A DNA stretch of 64,000 nucleotides from Peribacillus simplex (GCF_001542915.1 NZ_LNNH01000032.1:1-64000), one strand, 5' to 3'. Shown: positions 53,784-63,399, counted from the first letter of the stretch. Numbers and translations are program-made. Notes: generated by a model from the letters alone, not told the origin.

Positions 53784-54752
53784 TCAATTGTTATGCAGCT
53801 GGCTCGCTTCTTTTACAAGCATGATTCCAATGGAACGATTCCTTTCCCATTCCTCGGGAAATACAGTTACCGGTGGATTGGTTTCCTCCACTAAATAACT
53901 AAGCTCGATTGTCATACCGGGACGATTGAATTTTGTGATGAACCAATCGGTAAAACCGCTGCCTACCGCTTCTTTTTCGGGGAAGGTCAGTTCATACCCA
54001 GTCAATTCCGCCGTTTTTTTGGCAATCCCATAATCCCTCACCATATTTTCGCGTTTATTGTGATAATGCCAAAAGATTTCCCTTCCTGACGTATGGTAGG
54101 ACACCGCAATAACAGGGTCCATTTCCTCAGTGAATTTCACAAGTGCCTTAACCTCGGCTGCCTGTAGGGGTTCTTTTCCTTTAAAAAATTGGTAAGCTGG
54201 TTTCGTTTCATGGCTTATGACCTCGTTCCATCCAGCCGGATACTGCCTATTCAAGTCGACTCCTTTGGCATTTGCCTTCCATCGTGACCAATTTGTACTA
54301 TACCTGTTCATCTTCCAGACGGATATTTTTTCAAGAACGTTCAAGCTTGATAAATCGCCTTGTTGAATGCTGACGCCATCCGGATTCAGCATCGGGATAA
54401 ACCATATGCTGACTTGATTCAATAATTCGGAAGGGTACCCCTCGATGGGCTTTCCTGCACGATAGGCGGCTGCATAGTTTTCAAGCATTGCAATTAGGAT
54501 TTTCGAGCTTAGCCATTCGCGGCCATGATGCGATCCAACAAGCAGAATGGATTTTTTTCCATTTCCTAACTTGACTGCCGTGATATTTTTCCCTTTTTCC
54601 GTTTGGCCGATTATTTGTACATCCAATTTATATTGGTCCTGGATTGCTTTCAGGTCCATCTCCATACGTTCAGGGGAATATACAGCTTCTGCGAGAGCCG
54701 ATTTCGGAAAAAAAAGCAGGGACACTATTCCAATCAGCATTATTTTTCTCAT
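53784..54752 (-). CDS. Secreted M14 family zinc carboxypeptidase
   Basis: A 322-residue peptidase with a signal peptide (cleavage about residue 22, SALA|EAV). Zinc ligands His76 and Glu79 lie in GSHHGREW, the third histidine is in VSYHTSGREIFW, and the catalytic glutamate is in GMTIELSY. The layout matches gamma-D-glutamyl-L-diamino acid endopeptidases of Bacillus, which cut peptidoglycan stem peptides. A role in wall turnover or spore germination is likely by family. It lies between yhdC and yhdB, an accessory insertion relative to B. subtilis. Confidence 0.88.
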   Translation of the reverse strand: MRKIMLIGIVSLLFFPKSALAEAVYSPERMEMDLKAIQDQYKLDVQIIGQTEKGKNITAVKLGNGKKSILLVGSHHGREWLSSKILIAMLENYAAAYRAGKPIEGYPSELLNQVSIWFIPMLNPDGVSIQQGDLSSLNVLEKISVWKMNRYSTNWSRWKANAKGVDLNRQYPAGWNEVISHETKPAYQFFKGKEPLQAAEVKALVKFTEEMDPVIAVSYHTSGREIFWHYHNKRENMVRDYGIAKKTAELTGYELTFPEKEAVGSGFTDWFITKFNRPGMTIELSYLVEETNPPVTVFPEEWERNRSIGIMLVKEASQLHNN

Positions 54753-54889
54753 GGATACCTACTCACCTTTGTTTTTATTCAGGTAAAAAGCAACAACAGC
54801 GGTCCAAATACATCGCCACTTATTGTTAGGAGAAGTTAATCGGGAACTGAACAAAATACAAATAGCTCCTTAATAAGGGGGAGAACTAC

Positions 54890-55132
54890 ATGAGGATCGC
54901 GGATTATGATCAGGCATTGTTTCACACACATCGTTCTGATTGGGACAGCTTGTTAATATTGATGGTTCGAACGAAAGACCATATTCTTTCGAAAAAAATC
55001 GAACATTTTTTACACGCCTACAGATTTGAGCATGATTATCAAATCGTTCAATCTCAGCTTTATGCATTGCTTCGTTACTTGGATCATGCAGCAGAAAAAA
55101 CAAATGCTTATTTAAGTGAACTTCCAGGCTAA
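54890..55132 (+). CDS. yhdB: YhdB-like small protein
   Basis: An 80-residue protein starting MRIADYDQALFHTHRSDWDS, then LLILMVRTKDHILSKKIEHFLHAYRFEHDY. It strongly recalls B. subtilis YhdB, a small protein of unknown function next to yhdA and yhdC, as here. Probably all helical; no signal peptide or membrane segment. Ribosome binding site AGGGGGAGA. Confidence 0.8.
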   Translation: MRIADYDQALFHTHRSDWDSLLILMVRTKDHILSKKIEHFLHAYRFEHDYQIVQSQLYALLRYLDHAAEKTNAYLSELPG

Positions 55133-55226
55133 ATCACCTATAGTTTTTGCAAAACGGGAAAATATATACAAGAAGATGGATTTTTAGGGATAAACTTTGG
55201 CTGGTGAACCCCATAAAAACAAGGAA

Positions 55227-55252
55227 GGGTCAGGTATACATATACCTGACCC
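55227..55252 (-). terminator. Terminator of the azr gene
   Basis: GGGTCAGGTATA pairs perfectly with TATACCTGACCC around a two-base centre; on the minus strand TTCCTTGTTTTT follows. It lies nine bases after the azr stop and may also serve yhdB from the other side. Confidence 0.8.
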
Positions 55253-55260
55253 TCATCTCA

Positions 55261-55788
55261 TTATTTTTTTATTGTCGCATAGGCAGTTGCATACATTTTA
55301 AGTTCCTCAAGTAAGCCTTCTACCAGTACGGCTGACTCTTCAAATAAACCATCTTTTTCATAATCGAAGCAATGTGGATCAAGAACCAATTGTTTCGGGA
55401 TTACATTGGCATAGAGGCTGCGCCCCACAGTTCTCACGGAATTCAAGGCGTTAATCCCGCCTTTCCCTCCACCGGAAACCGCCAGTAATGCCACTGGTTT
55501 ATGTGCAAATTGCTCACTGCTTAAAAAATCCAAAGCGTTCTTCAAAGCTCCACTCATGGAACCATGATATTCAGGAGTGGTAAGGATCACTCCATCCGCT
55601 TCCTCGATGCTTTTACGAAGATCTTGAATCACTTCCAATTGATATTGCTCACCTTCACCAGAATACAAAGGGATCTCACTATTGCTTAAGTCAATAAGTT
55701 CCGCTCCGTATTTCTTGGATATGTAACGTGATGCAATTCCTGTACGTCCTTGTTTACGTGGTGAACCATTAATGATTACTAACTTCAT
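55261..55788 (-). CDS. azr: NADPH-dependent FMN azoreductase (YhdA/Azr)
   Basis: A 175-residue flavodoxin-like reductase. The FMN-phosphate loop is INGSPRKQGRTGIAS (residues about 6-20), and TTPEYHGSMSGALKNALDFLSSEQF is the isoalloxazine-contact region. SGGGKGGINALNSVRTVGRSLYANV completes the family pattern. The B. subtilis homologue YhdA reduces azo compounds and quinones. It sits beside yhdB as in B. subtilis. It is unrelated at family level to the AzoR-type enzyme at 46101. Confidence 0.92.
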   Translation of the reverse strand: MKLVIINGSPRKQGRTGIASRYISKKYGAELIDLSNSEIPLYSGEGEQYQLEVIQDLRKSIEEADGVILTTPEYHGSMSGALKNALDFLSSEQFAHKPVALLAVSGGGKGGINALNSVRTVGRSLYANVIPKQLVLDPHCFDYEKDGLFEESAVLVEGLLEELKMYATAYATIKK

Positions 55789-55994
55789 GTTATATACCCC
55801 TCCATTTGTAACGCGCTCTCTTGTTAGATGATAATCGATTGACTCCCATCACTCGCCAATCCAGTATACCAAAAATCGGAGCTGAATTACCTTGAAATTA
55901 TATGTCAGCTCCTAAATATTTTTCGGCATCTTCTCGCCTTTACTGTCAAAAAAAACGAATTCTCACCTTCAGTCTTACGCTAAGCAGTTTTTAT

Positions 55995-56090
55995 GGCAGG
56001 CGCAAGCGGCCGAGGCGGCTCCCCGGCCTCCTCTGGATAAGGGAGTTGCCTGCTGACGAATGCAACGTTCTATGTACAAACCCTCCAACT
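55995..56090 (+). repeat. GC-rich dispersed repeat, copy 3
   Basis: Contains GGCAGGCGCAAGCGGCCGAGG, GGCTCCCCGGCCTCC and GTTGCCTG, followed by AACGTTC. It aligns with the second half of the copy at 228 in the same orientation. It is followed by a terminator element of the same family at 56161, and by the pgcA stop. Confidence 0.7.
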
Positions 56091-56149
56091 CTGTGGACAA
56101 TAGGAATGAAACGTTCATTTTCGCTCACATTGGAAAAATTACATAACCA

Positions 56150-56193
56150 CAAAAAAACTATAGACAAAACTCCATGGTTCTTGAGTTAGTCTA
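56150..56193 (-). terminator. Terminator behind pgcA (dispersed element copy 3)
   Basis: On the minus strand, TGTAGACTAACTCAA pairs imperfectly with GGAGTTTTGTCTATA, then TTTTTTTGTGG. Its sequence is homologous to the terminators behind the DedA, MFS and aldo/keto reductase genes. The preceding hairpin is weak in this copy. Confidence 0.75.
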
Positions 56194-56232
56194 CAGTCTG
56201 TAAGGATAACCGAATGATTACATTGTGTTTTC

Positions 56233-57963
56233 TTAAACTAATGCCTCAATCTGGCTCATGAAATTCGTCATCACTGCCGATAACTTGGTTTCAGCCTCCG
56301 ACATTGACTTACCTTGAACGCCAAAATAGAATTTAATTTTCGGTTCCGTGCCTGAAGGACGAAGGCATACCCATGTGCCATCTTCAAGAAAATACTTCAA
56401 TACGTTGGATTTAGGCAGCTCGATCGCTTCTTCGGCATTTGAAGGCAATGTTACCTTCTTACTGCTCTGATAATCTTCCACTGTGTTTACTCGGCTGCCG
56501 GCAATTTGGGCAGGAGGGTTTTGGCGGAATTGATTCAATATTCCAGAAATTTGTTTCGAACCCTCGATTCCCTTCAGCGTCAATGAGCGCAGCCCCTCAA
56601 GGTAAAAGCCATATTTTTCGAACACGTTCAATAACCCTTCATAAAGAGTGAGCCCTTGTTTTTTATAATGAGCACAAACCTCTACAGCGAGTACAGACGC
56701 TTGAATGGCATCTTTATCACGGGCAAAGTCTTTAATCAGATAACCGTACGACTCTTCATATCCGAATAAAAAGCTGTGTTCCCCGCTTTCATTATATTGC
56801 TGGATTTTCTCGGCGATGAATTTAAAACCTGTAAGAACGTCAACTGTATGCAGGCCGTAGGATTTTGCAATCGCCCTGCCTATTTCCGAGGTGACGATCG
56901 TTTTCAAGATGACTCCGTTTGCTGGAATCTCCCCTTTTTCTTTTTTCTGGGCAAGTAAATAATCAAGGAAAAGGGCGCCAGTTTGATTTCCCGTAAGGAC
57001 AACATATTGGCCGGATTCGTTTTTCACGGCAATTCCCAATCGGTCGGCATCCGGGTCCGTTGCAATCAATATGTCCGCCTCTACTTTGTTTCCGAGCTCG
57101 ATCGCCATTTCAAATGCAGCTGGTTCCTCTGGGTTTGGGGACTTGACTGTCGAAAAATCGGGATCTGGCAGTTCCTGCTCCTTCACGATATGTAAATTTT
57201 GATAGCCTAAGCTTTGCAGAGCCCTTCTGACTGATTTATTTGCCGTTCCATGAAGCGGCGTAAAAACGATAGACACATCAATTTCCTCTGCCAGCTCAGC
57301 ATTCTCGGGAACTGTCAGCAACTCCCTATTGTAGGCTGCATCCAATTCCTCACCTACGATTTCAATAAGGCCCTTCTCTTTTAGGAATTCAACTTCTTGA
57401 ACTTGAATATCAAGCTCACTTTCAATCCCATTCACATAGCCGATCACTTGATCCGCAGCTTCTGGCGTCAGTTGTGCCCCATCTTGACCATAAACCTTGT
57501 ATCCATTATATTCAGGCGGATTGTGGCTTGCCGTGATGACGATTCCAGCAAATGCATTCAACTCTCGTACAGCAAAGGATAATTCGGGAGTCGGGCGCAG
57601 CTCATCGAATAAATAAGCCTTCACTCCAAATGTCCCTAATGTTTTAGCTGCTTCAAGCGCAAATTCAGGGGACTTGTGCCTTGAATCATAAGCGATCACA
57701 GCCCCTCTTCCTTTTGCATCATCCCCAAACGACGTGATGAATTGAGCTAATCCAGCCGTAGCCTTCCTAACCGTATAAAGGTTCATCCTGTTTGTTCCAG
57801 CTCCGATTTCCCCGCGCATGCCGCCTGTCCCAAACTCCAAGTTTTTATAAAAGGCATCTTCCAGCTTCGCTTCATCACGCTGCATTTCCTCAAGGAGGAC
57901 ACGTAATTCCCCATTTAAGTTCTGGTACCCTGCCCATTTGGTGTATAACGTCTTCCAGTCCAT
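56233..57963 (-). CDS. pgcA: Phosphoglucomutase / phosphomannomutase PgcA
   Basis: A 576-residue alpha-D-phosphohexomutase. The phosphoserine loop is [17 protein letters not shown] (serine near residue 140), metal binding is in [13 protein letters not shown], sugar specificity in [11 protein letters not shown], and phosphate binding in [13 protein letters not shown]. In B. subtilis PgcA makes glucose-1-phosphate for UDP-glucose, glycolipids and wall teichoic acid glucosylation. The ATG at 57961-57963 follows GGAGGAG at the best distance and opens MDWKTLY, as in the B. subtilis protein. yhcX lies just upstream. Confidence 0.95.
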   Translation of the reverse strand: MDWKTLYTKWAGYQNLNGELRVLLEEMQRDEAKLEDAFYKNLEFGTGGMRGEIGAGTNRMNLYTVRKATAGLAQFITSFGDDAKGRGAVIAYDSRHKSPEFALEAAKTLGTFGVKAYLFDELRPTPELSFAVRELNAFAGIVITASHNPPEYNGYKVYGQDGAQLTPEAADQVIGYVNGIESELDIQVQEVEFLKEKGLIEIVGEELDAAYNRELLTVPENAELAEEIDVSIVFTPLHGTANKSVRRALQSLGYQNLHIVKEQELPDPDFSTVKSPNPEEPAAFEMAIELGNKVEADILIATDPDADRLGIAVKNESGQYVVLTGNQTGALFLDYLLAQKKEKGEIPANGVILKTIVTSEIGRAIAKSYGLHTVDVLTGFKFIAEKIQQYNESGEHSFLFGYEESYGYLIKDFARDKDAIQASVLAVEVCAHYKKQGLTLYEGLLNVFEKYGFYLEGLRSLTLKGIEGSKQISGILNQFRQNPPAQIAGSRVNTVEDYQSSKKVTLPSNAEEAIELPKSNVLKYFLEDGTWVCLRPSGTEPKIKFYFGVQGKSMSEAETKLSAVMTNFMSQIEALV

Positions 57964-58113
57964 CTCCAACATCTCCTCCAAACGCTTTTTTATGTGTTAT
58001 GTATCCGGCTTACATATACAAAATTATCACATTTTTTCCAATAAATGAAGTAAAGGCTCGAAATGAGAGGAAACACACGAAGCGTACCTACTCATCACGA
58101 GCTCTTTAACTGT

Positions 58114-59661
58114 TTATTTTTCACCTTTTTGATAGTGTAGCTTGTATATATCATGGCGGCGATCTTTCAATTGCCTTACCGTCCCCGACTGTCTTTCTCG
58201 TCGTAGTATTTCCAGATCGACATCGCCGATCAGGACCATCTCCAAGTTCGGGCTCGTTTCCCCGACTATGCCATCACGGGCAAATTCGAAATCCGATGGA
58301 GCGAAAATACCCGATTGGGCATATTGGATATCCATATTTTCCGTTTGCGGCAAATTGCCGACCGTTCCGGAAATGACGGTATAAATTTGATTTTCGACAG
58401 CACGGGCCTGGGCACAATAGCGAACGCGCAAATAACCTTGCCTGTCTTCCGTACAAAATGGCGTGAAGATGATTTTGGCTCCCATGTCGGTAGCGATTCG
58501 GGCAAGCTCCGGAAACTCAATATCATAACAAATTTGTATCGCAATTTTCCCGCAATCCGTATCGAAGACACGAACGCGGTCACCTGCGTTGATTCCCCAC
58601 CATTTTTTTTCATTCGGTGTGATATGAATCTTATATTGCTTTTCGATCGTCCCGTCACGACGGAATAAATAAGCTATATTATAAATGTTATCATCGTCCT
58701 CTTTCACGAAATGAGAACCGCCGATGATATTGATGTTATACCTTACAGCTAGAGTGGTGAACAATTCAATATACTGCTCCGTGAAATCGGATAGCTTCCT
58801 TACAGCCAAGCTTGGCGATCTTTCATTCAAGAATGACATCAGCTGGGTGGTGAACAATTCCGGGAATACCGCGAAATCGGCATTGGCATCCGAAGCTACG
58901 TCAGTGAAGTACTCGACTTGATTGGCGAAGTCATCAAAGGAATCGATCTTGCGCAGCATGTACTGCACCACACATATCCTTACAGGTTCGGATGTTTTAT
59001 AATAACGTTTGGATTTCGGCTGGTAATCGACATTATTCCACTCCATGAGCGTGGCGTACTTATTCGATTGCAGGTCATCCGGTAGGTAATTCGGATTGAT
59101 CCTCATGAGCGTGAATCCATTTAACAGCTGGAATGAAAGTACTGGGTCATATATTTTATGTAACTGTACTTCTTTCACATATTCCCTTGGTAAAAGTTCA
59201 TCCGCATGTTTATGGTAATTAGGTATCCTGCCGCCGATGATGATGCTTTTCAAGTTCAGCTGCGCAACGAGTTCTTTTCTTGAATCATATAGCCTTTGGC
59301 CGATTTTCATCCTGCGGAAATTTGGATGGACCATGACCTCGATTCCATATAAATTATACCCGTCCGGATTATGATTCGTGATATAACCATTATCCGTTAC
59401 ATCGTCCCATGTATGTCGATCATCATATTCGTCAAAATTAATAATGAGGCTCGAGCATGACCCAATCACTTTTCCATCATATTCAGCAACAAATTGTCCT
59501 TCAGGAAAAATTTCCAAATGACTCTCTAGCTGTTCCCGCTTCCAAGGAACCATTCCTGGAAAGCAACTCGATTGCAAAACGATTATTTCATCTATGTCTT
59601 CTAGTTTCATGTTACGGATTTCCATTATTTTTTCATATTTATGCAGGTCCAAATTAGGCAT
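58114..59661 (-). CDS. yhcX: YhcX-like GNAT acetyltransferase-nitrilase fusion
   Basis: A 515-residue two-domain protein. Residues about 12-215 form a GNAT acetyltransferase (acetyl-CoA loop area VHPNFRRMKIGQRLYDSR). Residues about 230-505 form a carbon-nitrogen hydrolase with glutamate in FAVFPELFTTQ, lysine in KQYKIHITPNEKKWWG, and cysteine in IAIQICYDIEFPELAR. B. subtilis YhcX has the same fusion and sits near pgcA. The combined reaction is unproven; in related proteins it is linked to amine or auxin-type metabolism. Start chosen at the ATG at 59659-59661 with AAAGGAG upstream. Confidence 0.92.
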   Translation of the reverse strand: MPNLDLHKYEKIMEIRNMKLEDIDEIIVLQSSCFPGMVPWKREQLESHLEIFPEGQFVAEYDGKVIGSCSSLIINFDEYDDRHTWDDVTDNGYITNHNPDGYNLYGIEVMVHPNFRRMKIGQRLYDSRKELVAQLNLKSIIIGGRIPNYHKHADELLPREYVKEVQLHKIYDPVLSFQLLNGFTLMRINPNYLPDDLQSNKYATLMEWNNVDYQPKSKRYYKTSEPVRICVVQYMLRKIDSFDDFANQVEYFTDVASDANADFAVFPELFTTQLMSFLNERSPSLAVRKLSDFTEQYIELFTTLAVRYNINIIGGSHFVKEDDDNIYNIAYLFRRDGTIEKQYKIHITPNEKKWWGINAGDRVRVFDTDCGKIAIQICYDIEFPELARIATDMGAKIIFTPFCTEDRQGYLRVRYCAQARAVENQIYTVISGTVGNLPQTENMDIQYAQSGIFAPSDFEFARDGIVGETSPNLEMVLIGDVDLEILRRERQSGTVRQLKDRRHDIYKLHYQKGEK

Positions 59662-60228
59662 TTTCCTCAAACTCCTTTAATCTCTTCCATAAGGATTATA
59701 CCCCTTATCCAAAAATTAAAACAACTTTACCTATCCATGTATCTCAAATTCACCTGGCTAATCTCCCCCGAAAAAGAATATATATTTTACAGACCCCATC
59801 CATACATACTATACTTTTCTTGAGGGCAAAAAGAGATGGGGAAGAGGCACCAGGCACGAGCCAAACCGCAGTGAAAAAAACAGGTATATCGTAGCCTGAG
59901 CTGCATCCGTCTGTGTGATGTTTCAAAGCTTCCATTTTTTTTAAAAAAGTGCAACGATCTTTATGCACTTTATTGGTTCCGCGCATCGTATCCTTTTATA
60001 GGAATTTGCAATCATTAGAAAAAATCATTGGATCATGTTATTCGAATCGATGCGTGGATTTGCACGTATCATTAATTTCTGACCATACCTCTGCATGCTG
60101 AAGGAGTACCTGCAGAGGAAAATACATGAACGTGTCCGGTTTCATTACCGACCCGTTCCTAGCCTTGGCTGCATTCGTCACATATGCAGTTACATCGTCT
60201 GGACAAGATCCAAGGAGGTTGCAGCTTA
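59662..60228. other. Intergenic region before the thioredoxin-fold gene
   Basis: Holds the yhcX promoter and little else. One hairpin is clear: CCTCTGCA (60088-60095) with TGCAGAGG (60111-60118), without a T-run. A plus frame starting at 60126 runs into the next gene in a different frame; it lacks a ribosome binding site and I do not call it. Confidence 0.4.
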
Positions 60229-60699
60229 ATGAAGAAAATGGCTATTATTTTAGTGATAATCGTAGCTTTATTTGTCATGATGGGCGTTTTGACCACTATG
60301 AAAAAAGAAGAAAAATCAAAAGGAAATCCCTACGGCAAGGATAAACTTGACCCGGCCACTGTCGATCAGCTGAATGATCCCAATTATCAGAACTTGATAC
60401 TGCCCCAGGAATTGGAGCAAGACCTCCAAGACAATAAAGACGTGACTGTTTATTACTACAGCCCTAAAAACGGTTATAGTGAAAAGACCACTCCGATCGT
60501 AGCGCCGTTGGCGGAAAAACTGGGCATCGATCTTGTTCAATATAATCTTTTGGAATTTGAGCAAGGATGGAGCGATTATGGCATCAAGGATACCCCGACC
60601 ATCGTCCATTATAAAAATGGACAGGAACAAGAACGGATCGTTGGATTTAAAGAAGAGGAAACCTTCAAGAAGTGGTTCGAAGACAACGACATTAATTAA
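60229..60699 (+). CDS. Membrane-anchored thioredoxin-fold protein lacking the CxxC motif
   Basis: A 156-residue protein with an N-terminal membrane anchor (residues 4-22) and a thioredoxin-like domain. Family landmarks are VTVYYYSP at residues 73-79, then TTPIVAPLAEKLGIDLVQYNLLEF and the cis-proline loop DTPTIVHYKNGQEQERIVGF. Where relatives have CPxC after YSP, this one has NGYS (residues 81-84), and the whole protein has no cysteine. It therefore cannot do thiol-disulfide exchange and may be a binding or scaffold protein. AAGGAGGT ribosome binding site. Confidence 0.85.
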   Translation: MKKMAIILVIIVALFVMMGVLTTMKKEEKSKGNPYGKDKLDPATVDQLNDPNYQNLILPQELEQDLQDNKDVTVYYYSPKNGYSEKTTPIVAPLAEKLGIDLVQYNLLEFEQGWSDYGIKDTPTIVHYKNGQEQERIVGFKEEETFKKWFEDNDIN

Positions 60700-60708
60700 T
60701 AATGAAGA

Positions 60709-60765
60709 AAATGAGCCGGCCCCGACGGAAAATGCTTCTCCCGTTATAGCCTGCTCATTTTTTTG
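60709..60765. terminator. Bidirectional terminator between the thioredoxin-fold gene and yhcU
   Basis: AAATGAGC (60709-60716) pairs with GCTCATTT (60753-60760), flanked by A-runs and T-runs. It separates convergent genes. Confidence 0.65.
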
Positions 60766-60768
60766 GGC

Positions 60769-61188
60769 TTATACTAAATATTGATTCGCCACATGGGCAT
60801 CCATCATTTGCAAATCATTACTCGCTTCTTGGTTCATATTTGAAAAATGGTCATAATAAAAAGGGAAAAAGATTCCGTATTCATTTAATAACGTTATGTT
60901 ATGTTGGAACAATTCCGCCGAATCGGGATCATTCCATTCTTCTGCCTGCTGTTTGCCCAATATGGATAGGAGTACCTGGAGGCAGGTCATTACTTGAAAA
61001 GCATCCCTTAAGGTTCCCAAATAGGTAAACCTACTGCTGCTGCGATTGCGCTCTAAAACGCCTATCTTCCGAAAATGAAGAATTTCACTTTCGGTAAAGT
61101 ATTTTGGAAATACAGTTTCGTAGAATCTCGAAACGAGACTCGCTATTTCTTGTTCTTGTTCTTCTGTTGAAGAAAAGACCGTCTTCAA
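60769..61188 (-). CDS. yhcU: YhcU-like protein (DUF5365)
   Basis: A 139-residue soluble protein starting (M)KTVFSSTEEQEQEIASLVSRFYETVFPKYF and containing FRKIGVL and AFQVMTCLQVLLSILG. It resembles B. subtilis YhcU, whose neighbour yhcT is also the neighbour here. I favour the TTG at 61186-61188 with AAAGGTGG eight bases upstream; a GTG at 61198-61200 overlaps that site. Function unknown. Confidence 0.75.
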   Translation of the reverse strand: MKTVFSSTEEQEQEIASLVSRFYETVFPKYFTESEILHFRKIGVLERNRSSSRFTYLGTLRDAFQVMTCLQVLLSILGKQQAEEWNDPDSAELFQHNITLLNEYGIFFPFYYDHFSNMNQEASNDLQMMDAHVANQYLV

Positions 61189-61420
61189 TAAAAAAACCAC
61201 CTTTTTTCAGATCCGTTAGACCTATCTAATATATGTATATTCTAGGACGAGCGATTTCTTTCCCCATAGAATAACATAAAAATTGTAAAAAATATGTGGT
61301 AATTTCCACCACCGCAATCTTGACAATAGGTCCTTTGTTACTTTTTTTATATTTCACCTGTAATTATTATATTCATTTTTCATTTAACCTCAACCAAATA
61401 AGCCGAAAGTAGGAATCGCC

Positions 61421-62335
61421 ATGGAAGATTTTAATACAAAAAATCCAAGTATGTTCATTAATGTTCTGGGAAATTGGAATGGGCTATCGCTGGAAAAACT
61501 CTTTAAGGAACGATGGAAGGCCCCAAAGAAGCTGGTTCATGAATGGAGAATGAGTAAAGAAGTAATGCTGAACGGCAGGACTGCCATATGGTCCACCATT
61601 CTACAGCAAGGAGATTTGCTCAGCATCCCATTAATGGATGCTGCTGAAAATGAAACCGTTCAAGCGACTAACTTAGACATTCCGATTTTATATGAGGATG
61701 AATGGTTGCTGGTAGCCAATAAACCGGCTGGCATCGATACCCACCCATCTCAGCCTGGTGATAGCCATTCTCTCATCAATGGAGTGGCCTACTATCTTCA
61801 ACAAACCGGTCAGACCTGTATGATCAAGCATATACATAGGCTTGATAAAGATACGACAGGAGCAGTCCTTTTTGCCAAAAACCGCCTGATCGGGTCAATG
61901 CTTGATAGAATGTTGGAAGAAAGGGAAATCAAACGGACGTATGTAGCTTTAGTCGAGGGAACCCTTCATAAGAAGGAAGGAAAAATCAATGAGAAAATTG
62001 GCCGGGACCGACATCATGCAACGAGACGCAGAGTGTCACCGACCGGCCAGACTGCCCTCACCCATTACCGGGTTCTCAATCACGATTCCAAACGTAACTT
62101 GACACTTATCAGCTGCACCTTGGAAAGCGGGCGAACCCACCAAATCAGGGTTCATTTCAGCCATTTGAATCATCCGTTGGCAGGCGATACATTGTATGGC
62201 GGCAAAAAAACTTTTCATCGCCAAGCGCTGCATGCACGGAAAATCGAATTCACCCACCCGATTTCCGAAGAGAAAATGGCAATAGAAGCGCCATTCTTGG
62301 ATAAACCTGAAATATTTGATGGAAGGAACCTTTAA
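61421..62335 (+). CDS. yhcT: RluA-family RNA pseudouridine synthase YhcT
   Basis: A 304-residue pseudouridine synthase. The catalytic motif HRLDKDTTGAVLFAKN (aspartate after RL) is at about residues 140-155. ILYEDEWLLVANKPAGIDTHP precedes it, and ESGRTHQIRVHFSHLNHPLAGDTLYGG follows. The target RNA position is not known. It is divergent from yhcU, as expected for the B. subtilis neighbourhood, and ends in a terminator. Confidence 0.93.
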   Translation: MEDFNTKNPSMFINVLGNWNGLSLEKLFKERWKAPKKLVHEWRMSKEVMLNGRTAIWSTILQQGDLLSIPLMDAAENETVQATNLDIPILYEDEWLLVANKPAGIDTHPSQPGDSHSLINGVAYYLQQTGQTCMIKHIHRLDKDTTGAVLFAKNRLIGSMLDRMLEEREIKRTYVALVEGTLHKKEGKINEKIGRDRHHATRRRVSPTGQTALTHYRVLNHDSKRNLTLISCTLESGRTHQIRVHFSHLNHPLAGDTLYGGKKTFHRQALHARKIEFTHPISEEKMAIEAPFLDKPEIFDGRNL

Positions 62336-62344
62336 TGGACAAAA

Positions 62345-62370
62345 AAACCGTTCCACCACGAAACGGTTTT
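62345..62370 (+). terminator. Terminator of yhcT
   Basis: AAACCGTT pairs with AACGGTTTT across a 9-base loop, eight bases after the stop codon. Confidence 0.8.
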
Positions 62371-62445
62371 CAGCCCATTCATCTAAGCGTGCGAGCAATA
62401 CCCTTACCTTAGCAAAGACTTTTCATTATAAATGGACAAAAAAAT

Positions 62446-62475
62446 AGCTGGCCGCTTGGGCCAGCTTTATTTTTT
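62446..62475 (-). terminator. Terminator of the GlsB-type gene
   Basis: AGCTGGCC (62446-62453) pairs with GGCCAGCT (62459-62466), with A-rich sequence on the left that reads as TATTTTTTT on the minus strand and T-rich sequence on the right. Confidence 0.8.
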
Positions 62476-62478
62476 ATA

Positions 62479-62733
62479 TTATGAAGCTTTTCTCATGCCT
62501 TTTAAGATAAGGCTTAAGATGAAGACAAATACGATTGCACCAATCAATGCTGGAATGATAGCGAAGTCCGCTACTGAAGGTCCCCAAGTTCCAAGAATTA
62601 ATGAACCTAACCAAGCCCCTACAAAACCTGCAATGATGTTACCGATAATTCCAAATGGTACGTCACGTCCAACGATCATACCTGCTAACCAACCAATGAT
62701 ACCTCCGATAATTAATGACCATAAAAATCCCAT
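62479..62733 (-). CDS. GlsB/YeaQ/YmgE family stress membrane protein
   Basis: An 84-residue protein with three hydrophobic segments and the family glycine pattern: LIIGGIIGWLAGMIVG, then GIIGNIIAGFVGAWLGSLILG, then FAIIPALIGAIVFVFILSLIL. Such transglycosylase-associated proteins are common in stress and envelope responses, with no proven enzymatic activity. AGGAGGAAAT ribosome binding site upstream of the ATG. Monocistronic. Confidence 0.9.
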   Translation of the reverse strand: MGFLWSLIIGGIIGWLAGMIVGRDVPFGIIGNIIAGFVGAWLGSLILGTWGPSVADFAIIPALIGAIVFVFILSLILKGMRKAS

Positions 62734-63174
62734 AATATATTTCCTCCTTCAAATTAGTTGTTTTTTTCCAGCAGACTCAAGAAATCTCTTTACGTTAAGT
62801 CCTGCCCATCCAGTTCTTTACCTTTACACTCAAATGGTATGATGCCAATTTTGCACACTCTTTAATGAATGCGACTGTTTTAAATTAGTGGGTAAAGTTA
62901 GCTAGCTAAGCCCTGCGGAACTGATTGGCGCTCCTCGATGTTAGTGTGTTTTCTTTTTGTTTGCCGCTGTACTCATTATTTTCCCCGTTTCTATAATCTA
63001 AAACCTAATTTCTTTAAAATATATTTGGCAATAAAAACAAGGTTATTAGAAGGAATGAACGGGTATATATTACGCTTAATTCTGTCACATAATTAGTATA
63101 AGCAGGAACTGCCTCAAATATGTCCCTACATAAAAGAAAGAGAAGGCCCTATCTTTTGGGATAACCCTCCCTTT
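62734..63174. other. Intergenic region without recognised gene
   Basis: About 440 bases, AT-rich, holding the GlsB-type promoter. A perfect palindrome TTAGCTAGCTAA lies near 62897. No coding frame with a ribosome binding site was found. Confidence 0.35.
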
Positions 63175-63265
63175 CCGACATAGACGTTTTGGGAGCCTTC
63201 TCCCGCCTGGCTCCTGGATATTCAAGTGCCTGCAGTGATACGAACGTTCAAAGTCCAAGATACAA
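63175..63265 (+). repeat. GC-rich dispersed repeat, copy 4 (eroded)
   Basis: GGGAGCCTTCTCCCGCCTGGCTCCTGG, then AAGTGCCTGCAGTG and ACGAACGTTC, aligning with the second half of copies at 228 and 55995. The spacer that follows (ATACAAA...ACTGTGGGCC) also resembles the one after copy 3, and a terminator of the same family comes next. Confidence 0.6.
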
Positions 63266-63325
63266 ATACTGTGGGCCTTTGAAATTCCGGAGTTCCAATT
63301 CGAATGTAATGACCTGCTAAAACCT

Positions 63326-63399
63326 AAAAAAACTGCAGACAAACCCCATTATTCTCGAGTTTGTCTGCAGTCAGGTAAGGGAACCCACATAGTGGGACA
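63326..63399 (-). terminator. Two-hairpin terminator behind the aldo/keto reductase gene (copy 4)
   Basis: On the minus strand after the stop at 63420: CCCAC pairs with GTGGG (63386-63399), then CTGCAGACAAAC (complement of 63359-63370) pairs with GTTTGTCTGCAG (complement of 63333-63344), followed by TTTTTTTAGG. Homologous to the elements at 382, 43207 and 56150. Confidence 0.8.

Noticed and set aside
59750..59986. A 78-codon minus-strand frame upstream of yhcX
   Set aside because: No ribosome binding site or recognisable motif, and it overlaps the presumed promoter region.
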